A stretch of 64,000 nt of DNA, taken from positions 62,001 through 126,000 of the forward strand of contig NZ_JACXGQ010000001.1 of assembly GCF_022096995.1 (NCBI RefSeq). Direction: 5' to 3'. Under the pieces are notes generated by a model. It ran no database searches. It was not told where the DNA came from and saw nothing but the letters and a program-made list of their open reading frames with translations. Both the position numbers and the translations under genes were made by a program. This stretch comes from Yoonia sp. I 8.24 (GTDB lineage: Bacteria > Pseudomonadota > Alphaproteobacteria > Rhodobacterales > Rhodobacteraceae). Below are positions 1 to 8,397 of this stretch, one piece after another (position 1 is the stretch's first letter; each line of letters begins with the position of its first letter).

Positions 1-1
1 G

Positions 2-421
2 ACGAATGTGGCGTCTTTGGTCGAACGGAAGACGCGTTATGCTGTGTTGTTCCGTAACAATGACCGCAGCTCGAAACACTTCATGACCCGACTGATGAAT
101 GTCATGGAGCCCCTGCCCCAAACCGCTCGTCAGTCGATCACTTTTGACCGAGGGATTGAATTCTCTGGTTGGCGAAAGCTCAAACCTGGCATCGGAACTG
201 AGGCCTGGTTCTGCGATCAACAAGCGCCATGGCAGAAAGGGTCTGTCGAAAACCTGAACAAACGAGCGCGACGGTATCTGCCACGCGACACACCAATCTC
301 GACGCTCTCAGATCGCGACATGAAGGCGATTTGTGAACGCTTGAATGGAACCCCAAGGAAGTGCTTGGGATGGCGGACGCCGGCTGAGGCATTCGCCGAA
401 GAACTAAGAAATCTAGGATAG
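2..421 (+). mobile_element. IS30-family transposase, C-terminal part, cut by window edge
   Basis: DDE integrase-type transposase of the IS30 family. The reading frame is open to the first bases of the window, so the gene starts upstream and only about the last 139 residues are seen; the GTG at 8 is internal. Visible landmarks are LVERKTRY, the catalytic Asp in FDRGIEF, and the catalytic Glu in KGSVENLNKRARRYLP, followed by LNGTPRKCLGWRTPAEAF, the usual IS30 C-terminus. The stop is intact, so nothing shows it is a pseudogene, but the N-terminal DNA-binding half cannot be checked. It lies just upstream of the contractile injection cluster and may mark an island border. Confidence 0.9.
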
Positions 422-653
422 AAAATGTCGCAACCTAACTTGAGTTCACAATCGAGACCGCCCTTTTGAGGCCCCAGATATCCCGAACAACTTCCAATGC
501 GATTGCTTCCGCGGCCCAACGTGAAACGAAAAGAAGTGCAGGAACTTGCGCGCCCCTCAGTCTTTGTCAGATTCGCCATTTGTGATTTTTCCAGACCGCG
601 CTCCTTAGTCATCACTCCAAAGAATTTCTTCCTTAAAGTGTAAAGTTGAGCCT

Positions 654-668
654 CTATATCAGATATAG
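654..668. promoter_or_regulatory. Perfect 15-bp palindrome, possible operator
   Basis: CTATATCAGATATAG is a perfect 7-1-7 inverted repeat about 300 bp upstream of the first injection-system gene. It has the size and symmetry of a dimeric repressor site. No regulator gene is adjacent, so the binding protein is unknown and the role is inference. Confidence 0.35.
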
Positions 669-760
669 GCCAGATGGCTTATCAAAAGGAATCGCTCTCA
701 GAACTTGGAACTGTGCGCAATAACACATTGAAACCAAATATAGATTACAATTTTTGAAAC

Positions 761-775
761 TCTGGCATTGCCAGA
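761..775. promoter_or_regulatory. Second perfect 15-bp palindrome, possible operator
   Basis: TCTGGCATTGCCAGA is a perfect 7-1-7 inverted repeat, 107 bp downstream of the first palindrome and about 190 bp before the first gene. The sequence differs from the first, so they would be sites for different proteins if functional. A TTGACC hexamer starts at 781, but I see no matching -10 box. Confidence 0.35.
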
Positions 776-965
776 TAGCGTTGACCTATGCTCTGCTTAA
801 CGTGGGGGCAACTTTTTATTTACCCGATCTTTTACATTCGCCCCTAGGTATGCGCATGAAGCGCGTTCCGCCTTTTGACGACACATAACAAAGGGGGCCA
901 CATGGTCTCTTCGACTACGCATTTTTATGCCCTGTTCGCAGGCCCTAAAGAGATGGGGAAAACCT

Positions 966-1556
966 GTGATTGATGCGGCGCTTTCTTTGACGGTGTCCAA
1001 GTTAAATGGGCATCTTTCCGGCCGTTTTGGTGCGCCCGAAGATATCGCAGTGCTTGCGCCACTGACCGATCCAGATGGAAAAGTTTCTGAATTGACCCGC
1101 AATCGTCTTGCGCTTTTTATCACCAATATCTCCGAAGACAGCGTGCCCCGCCGTGGTCAGGGACGCGGCGCGCCGCTGGCCGGATTCACCGCTGGCGAAG
1201 ACCCTTTGCATCTGGACGTCTACGCGATGCTCGCGGCCTCTTATGATGCAAATATTTATGGCGAAGGGCTCAAGATGCTTTCCGCCGCTTTGATGTATTT
1301 TCAAAGCTACCCAATGATGACCCCACAAAATACGCCTAATATGCCCAAGGGCATGCAGCAGCTATCGTTTGAGATCAGCAATCTGCGCGTCGAAGAGATG
1401 GGACAGATGTGGGGCAATCTGGGCGGCCGTTACGTACCTTCGGTGATGTTTAAAATCCGCACGGTCACATTGACCTCTGGCGCGATTACCTCGCTGAAAC
1501 CGGCAATCCGCAAACCGCGCCGCAGCCTGTTTCCTCTCCGGGAGGCGCAGTCATGA
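966..1556 (+). CDS. DUF4255 (Pvc16/Afp16-type) tube/sheath terminator of contractile injection system
   Basis: A 196-residue protein of the DUF4255 / Pvc16 N-terminal family, which caps the distal end of the tube and sheath in Afp-like particles. The GTG start at 966 is preferred because GGGGA sits 7 nt upstream and the product then begins (M)IDAALSLTVSKLNGHL, the normal family N-terminus; an in-frame ATG at 927 would add 13 residues with no family character. Other family-like segments are NRLALFITNISED and LHLDVYAMLAASYDANIYGEGL. It is the first gene of the operon, whereas in Afp and PVC the cap gene comes last. Its stop overlaps the next start by ATGA. Confidence 0.82.
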   Translation: MIDAALSLTVSKLNGHLSGRFGAPEDIAVLAPLTDPDGKVSELTRNRLALFITNISEDSVPRRGQGRGAPLAGFTAGEDPLHLDVYAMLAASYDANIYGEGLKMLSAALMYFQSYPMMTPQNTPNMPKGMQQLSFEISNLRVEEMGQMWGNLGGRYVPSVMFKIRTVTLTSGAITSLKPAIRKPRRSLFPLREAQS

Positions 1557-2290
1557 GCTTCCATATCGCACTGTCATTGCGTTTGACCCACGAGTATTGG
1601 GGGGATGAAACCCCGCCGCTGCGTATCCTGCCGACCGATATGCACCACTTTACTAGGGCCGGTTTTTTGGCAAAGCCAGCCCCTGCCCGGTTGGATGTCG
1701 TCGCTGAAACCGCACAGCTAACCGCGCCGACGCAGCTCGATTTTGATGTCTTCACCACCAGCCCGGATACATATGTTCTGACCAAAGGGCTGGCCGCAGA
1801 AAAAGTTCCGCTGTTTGATTTGGGCACCGAAACTGAATTGCAGCTGTCAGATGCGCTTCCTGTCCAAGCCCCTGCACGGATGCCTGGCGATCCGCTCTTG
1901 CGGCTGCGTATTCCGATTGATGTTTCTGGCACGCACGAAGTGACGTTTCATCTGCAGGCGGTAAGCGCCCTTTGGGCCTATTACTTTACCGGTGAAAACG
2001 CGGTCGAAGGCCTGCAAATTTCGGATGCCGCTGGCAGCACTTCCTTCAAAGATCTCGGCCCCTCCGCGATCACGGATGGCCATGTCGCCCGCGTCCTGCG
2101 CTCTGACACACCCATAAAGATGACTTACCGTTCTGACGCGCGCTTTGCGCTTGAAGCGCGGCAAGACCCGCCCTTTGACCCTATTACCCTGATCCCGGTG
2201 CTTCCTGCGGCCGGTGTCAATCTGCGCCCAACAGATGACCCTGCGGCCGCAGCCCCACTTCAATCCGACATTTTCGTCAGCTTATGGTAA
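1553..2290 (+). CDS. Conserved eCIS-associated protein of unknown role
   Basis: A 245-residue soluble protein with no signal peptide or membrane segment. It starts MSFHIALSLRLTHEYWGD, has a central segment VTFHLQAVSALWAYYFTGEN, and ends in DIFVSLW. I recall similar proteins (N-terminal RFTHDYF-like motif, central W-x-Y/Y-Y segment, C-terminal IFVxL) beside cap and sheath genes in other eCIS clusters, but cannot attach a family name. It overlaps the DUF4255 gene by 4 bases and is followed by the sheath gene, so a role in particle assembly is likely. An effector or chaperone role cannot be excluded. Confidence 0.6.
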   Translation: MSFHIALSLRLTHEYWGDETPPLRILPTDMHHFTRAGFLAKPAPARLDVVAETAQLTAPTQLDFDVFTTSPDTYVLTKGLAAEKVPLFDLGTETELQLSDALPVQAPARMPGDPLLRLRIPIDVSGTHEVTFHLQAVSALWAYYFTGENAVEGLQISDAAGSTSFKDLGPSAITDGHVARVLRSDTPIKMTYRSDARFALEARQDPPFDPITLIPVLPAAGVNLRPTDDPAAAAPLQSDIFVSLW

Positions 2291-2303
2291 AGGAGAATAT
2301 CCA

Positions 2304-4499
2304 ATGGTCATGAAGACCCCCGGCGTCTACATCGTCGAAAAAAGCGCCTTCCCGAACTCGGTCGTGCAAGTCGCCACGGCGGTACCAGCCTTCATCGGCT
2401 ATACAGAACGCGCCGCAAACGGGAATGTATCGCTGCTTGATACCCCGTTTCGGATCACATCATTTTCTGAGTATATGAGCTATTTCGGTGGCCCACCAAA
2501 GCCACAATACGAATTGGTCCCTTACAAAGACTTTGACGGTACATCGCCGCTATCAGCGGATGGGGCCGCCAAGAAAGATGCCCTGCCCCGCGCGGTGTTT
2601 TCAGTTGGCGATGCCAAGTTTGAATTTGTACAAAAGAACCCAGCCTTCGCCTTATTCGGTGCGATGCGCCTGTTTTTCCAAAACGGCGGCGGCGCCTGCT
2701 ATGTCACCTCTATCGGTGGCTATGAGGTCAAAAACGACGCAGGCGAAATCGAAGATAACGTCATCGACGCTGATCTCATGCTGGCTGCGATCAACGGGCT
2801 GAAAAAAGAACCTGAGCCAACAATGGTTGTCATACCCGAGGCAACCCGCCTCGCGCGTCAAAACGCCGTCAAAGTACAGCAAGCCATGCTGAAACACTGC
2901 GGCAACGACATGAAAAACCGTTTCGCGATTTTGGATATCTTTGCCGGTCACCTTGACCAAAAAGACCCGCTGGGCAACCCAGTTGCGACATTCCGCAATG
3001 ATGTTGGGATCAACAATCTCGACTTTGGCGCGGCCTACTACCCGTGGCTGGATACGTCGATTTTCCAATCGCGAGACTTTAGCTACGAAAACATCGTCGG
3101 GGCCAGCCACCCGAAAATGATGTCGCTCATGCGTCAGGCAATGAAAGCTGGCAAAGAGCTCGCAACAGAGATCAATCGCATCTCGGCCCCAACGGTTTCT
3201 GGCGATTTCACCATCTCGGTGCCGAAGGGCGGAACTGTTAAGGTCACGCCTCATGATCTAACCGCAGAGGATGATGAAAGCGACAAGACCGGCTTGAACT
3301 ACAAGATCGCCAAGACCGATCTAATGGGCGGCACATTTGTGAATGCTGACGGCGCCGAGGTATGGGAATTCACCCAAGATATGTTGGGCGATGAAGAAAC
3401 CGCAAGCACGATTAGCTTTCAGCATGATGGCGCCGCAGCCAAGGGCAAGATCGAATTGGTTGTCAGCGACGAGGCCGAGATGGCCACCGATACATTGACC
3501 ATGAAAATGGAAATGATTGGTGCGATCCTACTGCCTGCCGCGATCAAGGAACAAACGGCGACCGCCGAAATTGACGTCGCCTCTGATCACCCTGACGCGG
3601 ACGCTGGATCGATTGTCCTGTCCGATGCCACGTCATCAGATGGCAAGGTTAAGGCTGTCGAAGGTGTTGGGACATGGACGGTCGCGGATGCGGGCAGTGT
3701 CAGTTTTGCGCCAGACCCTGCCTTTGCCGGCCCTGAAGCCAAAGCGACATATACGATCTTTAAAGAGGACGAACTTGTCGCGAAACAAGAGCTTCGGGTC
3801 TTGGTCGATGGCACCAGCCCTGTTGTTGCCCAAGGCCCCTCGCCCGCGATGATCGACAAAACATTACGCTCTTTGGTGCCGCTTTACGGCACGATGATGG
3901 ACACGATTGCTAAGCGTGAAAACAGCATGGCACCGGGTGCAGGCATCGCTGGGCTTTATACAATGGTCGACAATAGCCGTGGTGTTTGGAAAGCGCCTGC
4001 GAACATCTCGATGAACTCTGTGGTTGGCCCAAAGGTCAATATTAACCACGAGGAACAAGAAAATCTGAACGTTTCCACAACCGGCAAATCGATCAACGCG
4101 ATCAGGCCGTTTGTGGGTGAAGGCACGCTTGTTTGGGGCGCGCGGACACTGGACGGCAACAGCCTTGATTGGCGCTATATCAACGTGCGCCGCACGATGA
4201 TCATGATCGAGGAATCGCTGCGTTTGGCCTCGAAGGCTTATGTGTTTGAGCCCAATACCGCCAATACATGGATTACGATGAAATCCATGACCGAAAATTT
4301 CCTGACTTCTGTCTGGAAACAAGGCGGTCTTGCGGGCGCTGTGCCCTCAGACGCGTTCAGCGTGCATGTGGGCTTGGGCGACACGATGACCCCGGTCGAT
4401 ATTCTTGAAGGGATTTTGCGGATCACCGTTTTGGTCGCCGTCGTGCGCCCAGCGGAATTCATCGAAATTACCTTCCAGCAGCAAATGCAGAAATCTTAA
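2304..4499 (+). CDS. Contractile sheath protein with inserted cadherin-3-like and CshA-like domains
   Basis: Sheath subunit (Pvc2-4/Afp2-4, phage gpFI-like) that contracts to drive the inner tube. ATG 2304 is chosen because AGGAGA lies 7 nt upstream and the product starts MVMKTPGVYIVEKSAFPNSV, a standard sheath N-terminus; the longer frame from 2214 runs through the upstream gene. The product has 731 residues. Residues 1-296 and 516-731 are sheath-like (C-terminal WRYINVRRTMIMIEESL, FLTSVWKQGGLAG, DILEGILRITVLVAVVRPAEFI). Residues about 297-515 are an insertion: first a cadherin-3/CSPG-type repeat (GGTVKVTPHDLTAED, WEFTQDML, ISFQHDGA), then a CshA-type fibril repeat (GVGTWTVADAGSVSFAPD, ATYTI). 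The insertion probably lies on the particle surface. Only one sheath gene is present, where Afp and PVC have three. Confidence 0.92.
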   Translation: MVMKTPGVYIVEKSAFPNSVVQVATAVPAFIGYTERAANGNVSLLDTPFRITSFSEYMSYFGGPPKPQYELVPYKDFDGTSPLSADGAAKKDALPRAVFSVGDAKFEFVQKNPAFALFGAMRLFFQNGGGACYVTSIGGYEVKNDAGEIEDNVIDADLMLAAINGLKKEPEPTMVVIPEATRLARQNAVKVQQAMLKHCGNDMKNRFAILDIFAGHLDQKDPLGNPVATFRNDVGINNLDFGAAYYPWLDTSIFQSRDFSYENIVGASHPKMMSLMRQAMKAGKELATEINRISAPTVSGDFTISVPKGGTVKVTPHDLTAEDDESDKTGLNYKIAKTDLMGGTFVNADGAEVWEFTQDMLGDEETASTISFQHDGAAAKGKIELVVSDEAEMATDTLTMKMEMIGAILLPAAIKEQTATAEIDVASDHPDADAGSIVLSDATSSDGKVKAVEGVGTWTVADAGSVSFAPDPAFAGPEAKATYTIFKEDELVAKQELRVLVDGTSPVVAQGPSPAMIDKTLRSLVPLYGTMMDTIAKRENSMAPGAGIAGLYTMVDNSRGVWKAPANISMNSVVGPKVNINHEEQENLNVSTTGKSINAIRPFVGEGTLVWGARTLDGNSLDWRYINVRRTMIMIEESLRLASKAYVFEPNTANTWITMKSMTENFLTSVWKQGGLAGAVPSDAFSVHVGLGDTMTPVDILEGILRITVLVAVVRPAEFIEITFQQQMQKS

Positions 4500-4522
4500 G
4501 AGTTTCAGAAAGGATTTAACCC

Positions 4523-4981
4523 ATGGCAGATGATGGCTCCGCCCAAACACAGGCGATTTGGCCGCTTCCAAAGTTCCACTTTCAAGTAAAGTGGGACGAT
4601 ACAGAACTGGCATTTCAAGAGGTCTCTGGCCTCGACATCGAAACCCAGCCGATTGAATATCGCGCTGGCAATAACCCGGTGTTTTCAACAATCAAAATGC
4701 CCGGCATGCTCAAAACGGGCAATATCACCATGAAGAAAGGCGTCTTTGTCAAAGACAACGCCATTTGGGATTGGTTTGCGGAAATCAAGATGAACACGAT
4801 TACCCGCAAGGCGCTCACCATTTCGTTGCTGGACGAGGCAGGCGCCCCGACAATGGTCTGGAAGGTCCAAAACGCCTTCCCCGTGAAGGTAACCGGCACA
4901 GACCTTAAGGCCGAAGGCAATGAGGTTGCTGTTGAAAGCATCGAGATCGCCCATGAAGGGTTCGTGATCGAGAACGCCTAA
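4523..4981 (+). CDS. Inner tube protein 1 (Pvc1/Afp1-type, T4 gp19 family)
   Basis: A 152-residue tail-tube protein that stacks as hexamers to form the rigid tube inside the sheath. The family signature is clear: KFHFQVKWDDTELAFQEVSGL, then PGMLKTGNITMKKGVF, and AFPVKVTGTDLKAEGNEVAVESIEIAHEGF. AGAAAGGA lies ahead of the ATG. Length matches Afp1/Pvc1 (about 150). It follows the sheath gene after 23 bp and is 1 bp from the second tube gene, to which it is related by duplication. Confidence 0.93.
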   Translation: MADDGSAQTQAIWPLPKFHFQVKWDDTELAFQEVSGLDIETQPIEYRAGNNPVFSTIKMPGMLKTGNITMKKGVFVKDNAIWDWFAEIKMNTITRKALTISLLDEAGAPTMVWKVQNAFPVKVTGTDLKAEGNEVAVESIEIAHEGFVIENA

Positions 4982-4982
4982 G

Positions 4983-5438
4983 ATGGAAGAGTTTAGCGCA
5001 CCAACAGCGTTTCACTTTGACGTGGCTTTTCAAGGCAGTGATCCGGATATTTCGGACACTGCCTTCCAGGAGGTCACAGGGTTAGAGACCGAAATGACCA
5101 CCGAGCCTTTGCAAGAAGGCGGTGAAAATCGGTTTGTGCATAACCTGCCCAAACAGGTGAAGCACAAAAACCTGTCGCTCAAACGCGCCCTGACGGGCGA
5201 CGATAGCGGCCTTGTGACCTGGTGCCAGAACACACTTGAACAGGGGTTTGGAACACCGATCAAACCACAGGATTTGCTTATTTCATTACTCAATGAAGAG
5301 GCGGAGCCAGTGGCAAGTTGGTCAATCACAAATGCTTTTCCGGTCAAATGGACCACCGGAAACTTTGACGCGATGAAAAATGAACTGGCGATTGAAACAA
5401 TCGAGCTGAGCTACCTGACGTTAGAGAGGAAAAGCTAA
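4983..5438 (+). CDS. Inner tube protein 2 (Pvc5/Afp5-type, T4 gp19 family)
   Basis: Second gp19-like tube protein, 151 residues, a diverged paralogue of the preceding one: FHFDVAFQGSDPDISDTAFQ, PKQVKHKNLSLKRALTGD, and SWSITNAFPVKWTTGNFDAM. In PVC and Afp the Pvc5-type subunit forms the first tube layer that joins tube to baseplate, and that role is inferred here from gene order and divergence. Its stop codon shares one base with the start of the DUF5908 gene. Confidence 0.88.
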   Translation: MEEFSAPTAFHFDVAFQGSDPDISDTAFQEVTGLETEMTTEPLQEGGENRFVHNLPKQVKHKNLSLKRALTGDDSGLVTWCQNTLEQGFGTPIKPQDLLISLLNEEAEPVASWSITNAFPVKWTTGNFDAMKNELAIETIELSYLTLERKS

Positions 5439-5623
5439 TGGCGATCGAAATTGGCAACCTTGTTGTGCGCGGCACTTTTGGCGACAGCAACCCTACCGAT
5501 TCCGGGATGAGCGAAGATGAACTACGCACAATAACAAACCGTCTTCGCAAGGAATTTCGTGAATCAATTGCCAAAGAGATAGCCGCAAGTGAGCAGCGGA
5601 TCAAAGAAGGGTTGCTGTCATGA
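5438..5623 (+). CDS. DUF5908-type small eCIS protein
   Basis: A 61-residue protein starting MAIEIGNLVVRGTF with a predicted C-terminal helix rich in charged residues (RKEFRESIAKEIAASEQRIKEG). The short beta-type start followed by an amphipathic helix, and the position between the second tube gene and the LysM gene, match the DUF5908 proteins of many eCIS clusters. Its function is not established; a small assembly or tube-baseplate joint protein is possible. It overlaps its upstream neighbour by 1 base and its downstream neighbour by 4. Confidence 0.75.
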   Translation: MAIEIGNLVVRGTFGDSNPTDSGMSEDELRTITNRLRKEFRESIAKEIAASEQRIKEGLLS

Positions 5624-6306
5624 CGAAACTGACGATCACCCGCTGTGATACTTCTGTCTCGCAAATCACCGCAAAATCAGGTGCCGCAAATATCTTTACC
5701 ACGACGATCAACCCATCGTCCTTTAACCGCAAGTATGCCACAAAGTTTTCTGGCACAGGCGGCGCGTCTGATGACGCAATTGGCAAGGCAGCCCCCGTCC
5801 CTAAATTTTCGGCCTCTGAACCGGAGGAAGTGTCATTCACCCTGACCTTGGACGGCACCGGTGTCGTCCCAGATGCCGTTGACACCACGGTCGCCGCTCA
5901 AATCGATAAGTTGCGCAGTATCGCTTATGACTATTCTGGCGATGACCATGAACCAGACGCGGTGCAGATCGACTGGGGGACAGAGCTGAAAGGGTTTCAG
6001 GGGCGGCTCACCAGTCTTGATATTGACTACACGTTGTTTGATCCCGATGGCGCGCCGTTGCGCGCGACAATGAAGCTAAAGTTTATCGAGGCGTTGACCG
6101 ATGCACAGGTCGCGCTTGAGGCAAATAACCAATCCCCCGATCTGACCCATCTTGTGCGCGTGGTCGAAGGCGACACCCTGCCCCTCTTGTGCGAACGCAT
6201 TTACAAGGACGTTACCAAATACCTTGAAATTGCGCGTTTTAATGACCTTGATGGTTTCTCTAGACTAGAGCCGGACACGCTTTTGCGTTTCCCGCCAATG
6301 AGGTAA
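5620..6306 (+). CDS. LysM-containing baseplate/tube adaptor (Pvc7/Afp7-type)
   Basis: A 228-residue protein. The N-terminal part (about 1-170) is the CIS tube/adaptor type, with SFNRKYATKFSGTGG and SFTLTLDGTGVVPD. Residues about 177-226 form a LysM-like module (HLVRVVEGDTLPLLCERIY to LEPDTLLRFPP). In PVC and Afp, and in phage T4 gp53, such proteins clamp the central spike to the first tube ring; LysM here is a structural fold and need not bind cell wall. ATG overlaps the preceding stop (ATGA), and only 3 bp separate it from the spike gene. Confidence 0.85.
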   Translation: MTKLTITRCDTSVSQITAKSGAANIFTTTINPSSFNRKYATKFSGTGGASDDAIGKAAPVPKFSASEPEEVSFTLTLDGTGVVPDAVDTTVAAQIDKLRSIAYDYSGDDHEPDAVQIDWGTELKGFQGRLTSLDIDYTLFDPDGAPLRATMKLKFIEALTDAQVALEANNQSPDLTHLVRVVEGDTLPLLCERIYKDVTKYLEIARFNDLDGFSRLEPDTLLRFPPMR

Positions 6307-6309
6307 CCC

Positions 6310-8091
6310 ATGGCCACCTCACCCGTCGCGAATGTCAGCGGTCCGCTTGGGATCAGTGTAAAAATCAACGGCAGTGCAATTGCGGAAGATATCGCTGTGA
6401 ACGGGATCACTGTCACACTCGATATCAACCGGGTGCCGCAGGCAACTGTCCGATTGGCGGATGGATCGGTCGCGACCAATGAATTTCCGTTGATTGACGG
6501 CACTGATTTTGAGGTCAGCACCCCGATAGAGATCGCAGCATTCTTCGGCGCGGGCGCCGCGCAAATCCTGTTTAAGGGCATTATCACTGCGACCCGGCTG
6601 CGCATTAGCGGTGGTGGCGCGGGAGAATTGGAGCTGACCTGTCGCGACAAGGCGATCGCGTTAATGGACATCCGCAAAACCTCCAGTTTTGCCCAGATGA
6701 AAGACAGCGATGCGATGGCAGCCATCATTGGTGATGCAGGGCTTTCGGCCGCTGTTAAAGCCACCACAGCCGACCCCAGCGACCTGGTCCAATATGATTG
6801 CAGTGATTGGGATTTCCTGCGCCTACTGGCCGACCGTAATGGTCAGATTATCATTGTCGACGATGGAAAAGTAACGACCGACGCCCCCGACCCTGCCGGG
6901 GCGGCGACGATGGGGCTGACGCTTGGCATTGATATTTTGGATTTTGACTGCAAGATCGACACGGCCTCACTGATCAAAGATAGTACCGTAAGCGGTTGGG
7001 ATCCCGCGTCACAGGCAGTCACAACCGAAACCAGCGACAGCGCTGACACGGGATCATGGGGCAATGCAGCCTATGCCGATCTGAGCAAAGTTACAGGCGA
7101 CCGTACCCATACGGCCACGACCCCCTATGCCATTGGTCAGGTCGCGCTCGCGGATGTGGCCAAGGCGCGTGCGATGCGCGCACCGATGGGCGCTATTTCA
7201 GGGCGCTGCAAATATCCAGGATCTGCCTTGGCTGAGATCGGTAAAACCATTGAAATTACGGGCGTTGGTGACCATTTAGGCGGGACCGCCTATGTTTGCG
7301 GCATCACCCATGAAATTTCTGCGGGCACCTGGGAAACCACTGCGCGGCTTGGCCTGCCCGCCGGTTGGCGATCCGATAGTATTGGCCTGTCTACGCCCGG
7401 CGCTGGCGGGCTGAACGCGCCGGTGCAAGGGCTGCATGTGGGCACCGTGCTTGCGATTGTCGATAGCGGCGGTAGCAACCCAATGGGCGACGATACGATG
7501 ATCCAAGTCAGCGTCCCCTTGATGGGGGAAACCCCTGCTGAACTTTGGGCGCGCTATGCACAGCCCTATGCGACAGGCGGCGCAGGTATTCAGTTTTTGC
7601 CCGAAGTCGGGGATGAAGTCATTTTGGGCTTTTTATCCGCTGATCCCGGCGCGCCTGTCATCTTGGGGTCGATGCATAGCGGCAGCCTTGCCCGCACAAA
7701 CGAGGCCACCGAAGAAAACGAGCTTAAGACCATCACAAGCAAGTCCGGTATTCACATCACCTTTGACGATGACAAGGAAATCCTCACCGCCGAGACGCCT
7801 GCCGGCCAGTCCATCGTGATTGACGATGACGCAAGCACAATCACCCTGACGGATGTCACCGGCAACACCATTACGATGTCTGACAGCGGCATGGAAATGG
7901 CGGCCCAAGGCACGTTTGACCTGACGGCCACAGATACGATCACCATCGCCAGCGATATGGATGTCGAAATCACCGGCATGAATATCAGTGCAACCGCCGA
8001 TGCTGAAATGACCGCCGAAGGCTCTGCAAGCGCGAGCTTTAGCTCCTCTGGCCAATGCACGATCGAAGGCTCGATCGTCATGATTAATTAG
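6310..8091 (+). CDS. Central spike protein (Pvc8/Afp8, VgrG-like gp27-gp5)
   Basis: A 593-residue spike. Residues about 1-360 are the gp27-like hub (ELTCRDKAIALMDIRKTSS, YDCSDWDFLRLLADRNGQII). Residues about 373-460 are the gp5 OB-fold (VGTVLAIVDS, MIQVSVPLMGE, YATGGAGIQFLPEVGDEVIL, GAPVILGSMHSG). Residues about 475-593 are rich in short repeated Thr/Ile/Asp strands (ITLTDVTGNTITMSDSG), as in the triangular beta-helix needle. No C-terminal effector domain is fused: it ends straight after the needle in IEGSIVMIN. The PAAR gene follows. Confidence 0.93.
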   Translation: MATSPVANVSGPLGISVKINGSAIAEDIAVNGITVTLDINRVPQATVRLADGSVATNEFPLIDGTDFEVSTPIEIAAFFGAGAAQILFKGIITATRLRISGGGAGELELTCRDKAIALMDIRKTSSFAQMKDSDAMAAIIGDAGLSAAVKATTADPSDLVQYDCSDWDFLRLLADRNGQIIIVDDGKVTTDAPDPAGAATMGLTLGIDILDFDCKIDTASLIKDSTVSGWDPASQAVTTETSDSADTGSWGNAAYADLSKVTGDRTHTATTPYAIGQVALADVAKARAMRAPMGAISGRCKYPGSALAEIGKTIEITGVGDHLGGTAYVCGITHEISAGTWETTARLGLPAGWRSDSIGLSTPGAGGLNAPVQGLHVGTVLAIVDSGGSNPMGDDTMIQVSVPLMGETPAELWARYAQPYATGGAGIQFLPEVGDEVILGFLSADPGAPVILGSMHSGSLARTNEATEENELKTITSKSGIHITFDDDKEILTAETPAGQSIVIDDDASTITLTDVTGNTITMSDSGMEMAAQGTFDLTATDTITIASDMDVEITGMNISATADAEMTAEGSASASFSSSGQCTIEGSIVMIN

Positions 8092-8104
8092 GAAAGATAT
8101 CGCT

Positions 8105-8395
8105 ATGCCCCCCGCCGCGCGCCTGACCGATATGCATACCTGCCCCGCTGCCAACGGCCCCGTGCCGCATGTCGGCGGCCCGATTGTCGGCCCCGGCGAA
8201 GCAACTGTTTTGATCGGAAAACTACCCGCAGCCGTACAAGGCGACAATTGTGTCTGTGTCGGTCCACCAGCGACAATCACAAAAGGATCTGCGACGGTGA
8301 TGATCGGCGGTTCACCAGCCGCGCGCATGGGCGATACGACAGCCCATGGTGGTTCGATCGTTGCGGGTTGCCCAACTGTGATTATCGGAGGTTAG
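8105..8395 (+). CDS. PAAR-domain spike tip (Pvc10/Afp10-type)
   Basis: A 96-residue protein that is entirely a PAAR cone, the sharp tip that sits on the VgrG-like needle. The start MPPAARLTDMHTCP, GPIVGPGEATVLIG, TKGSATVMIGGSPAARMGD and the closing GCPTVIIGG are typical; His and Cys residues (H11, C13, and later H and C) are placed to bind the single metal ion. No extra domain is attached, so it is a naked tip and not a toxin carrier. Confidence 0.93.
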   Translation: MPPAARLTDMHTCPAANGPVPHVGGPIVGPGEATVLIGKLPAAVQGDNCVCVGPPATITKGSATVMIGGSPAARMGDTTAHGGSIVAGCPTVIIGG

Positions 8396-8397
8396 CC

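Larger units (their letters stand above)
422..965. other. Gene-free stretch upstream of the injection-system operon
   Basis: No convincing coding region is seen here. The first 35 bases after the transposase stop probably hold the IS right end (possible inverted repeat around TGTCGCAACCTAACTTGAG, about 426-444), but the left end is outside the window, so this is inference. The middle, about 600-780, is more AT-rich than the surroundings and holds two perfect palindromes (654-668 and 761-775). The promoter of the downstream operon should lie in this stretch, but I could not pick a convincing -35/-10 pair. The minus-strand open frame at 217-615 overlaps the transposase and looks like chance. 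Confidence 0.6.

Noticed and set aside
217..615. 132-residue open frame on the minus strand over the IS30 end
   Set aside because: It runs antisense to the transposase and into non-coding DNA, has no family features and no ribosome site.
2652..3254. 200-residue minus-strand open frame inside the sheath gene
   Set aside because: It is antisense to a clear sheath coding region; composition is that of a shadow frame.
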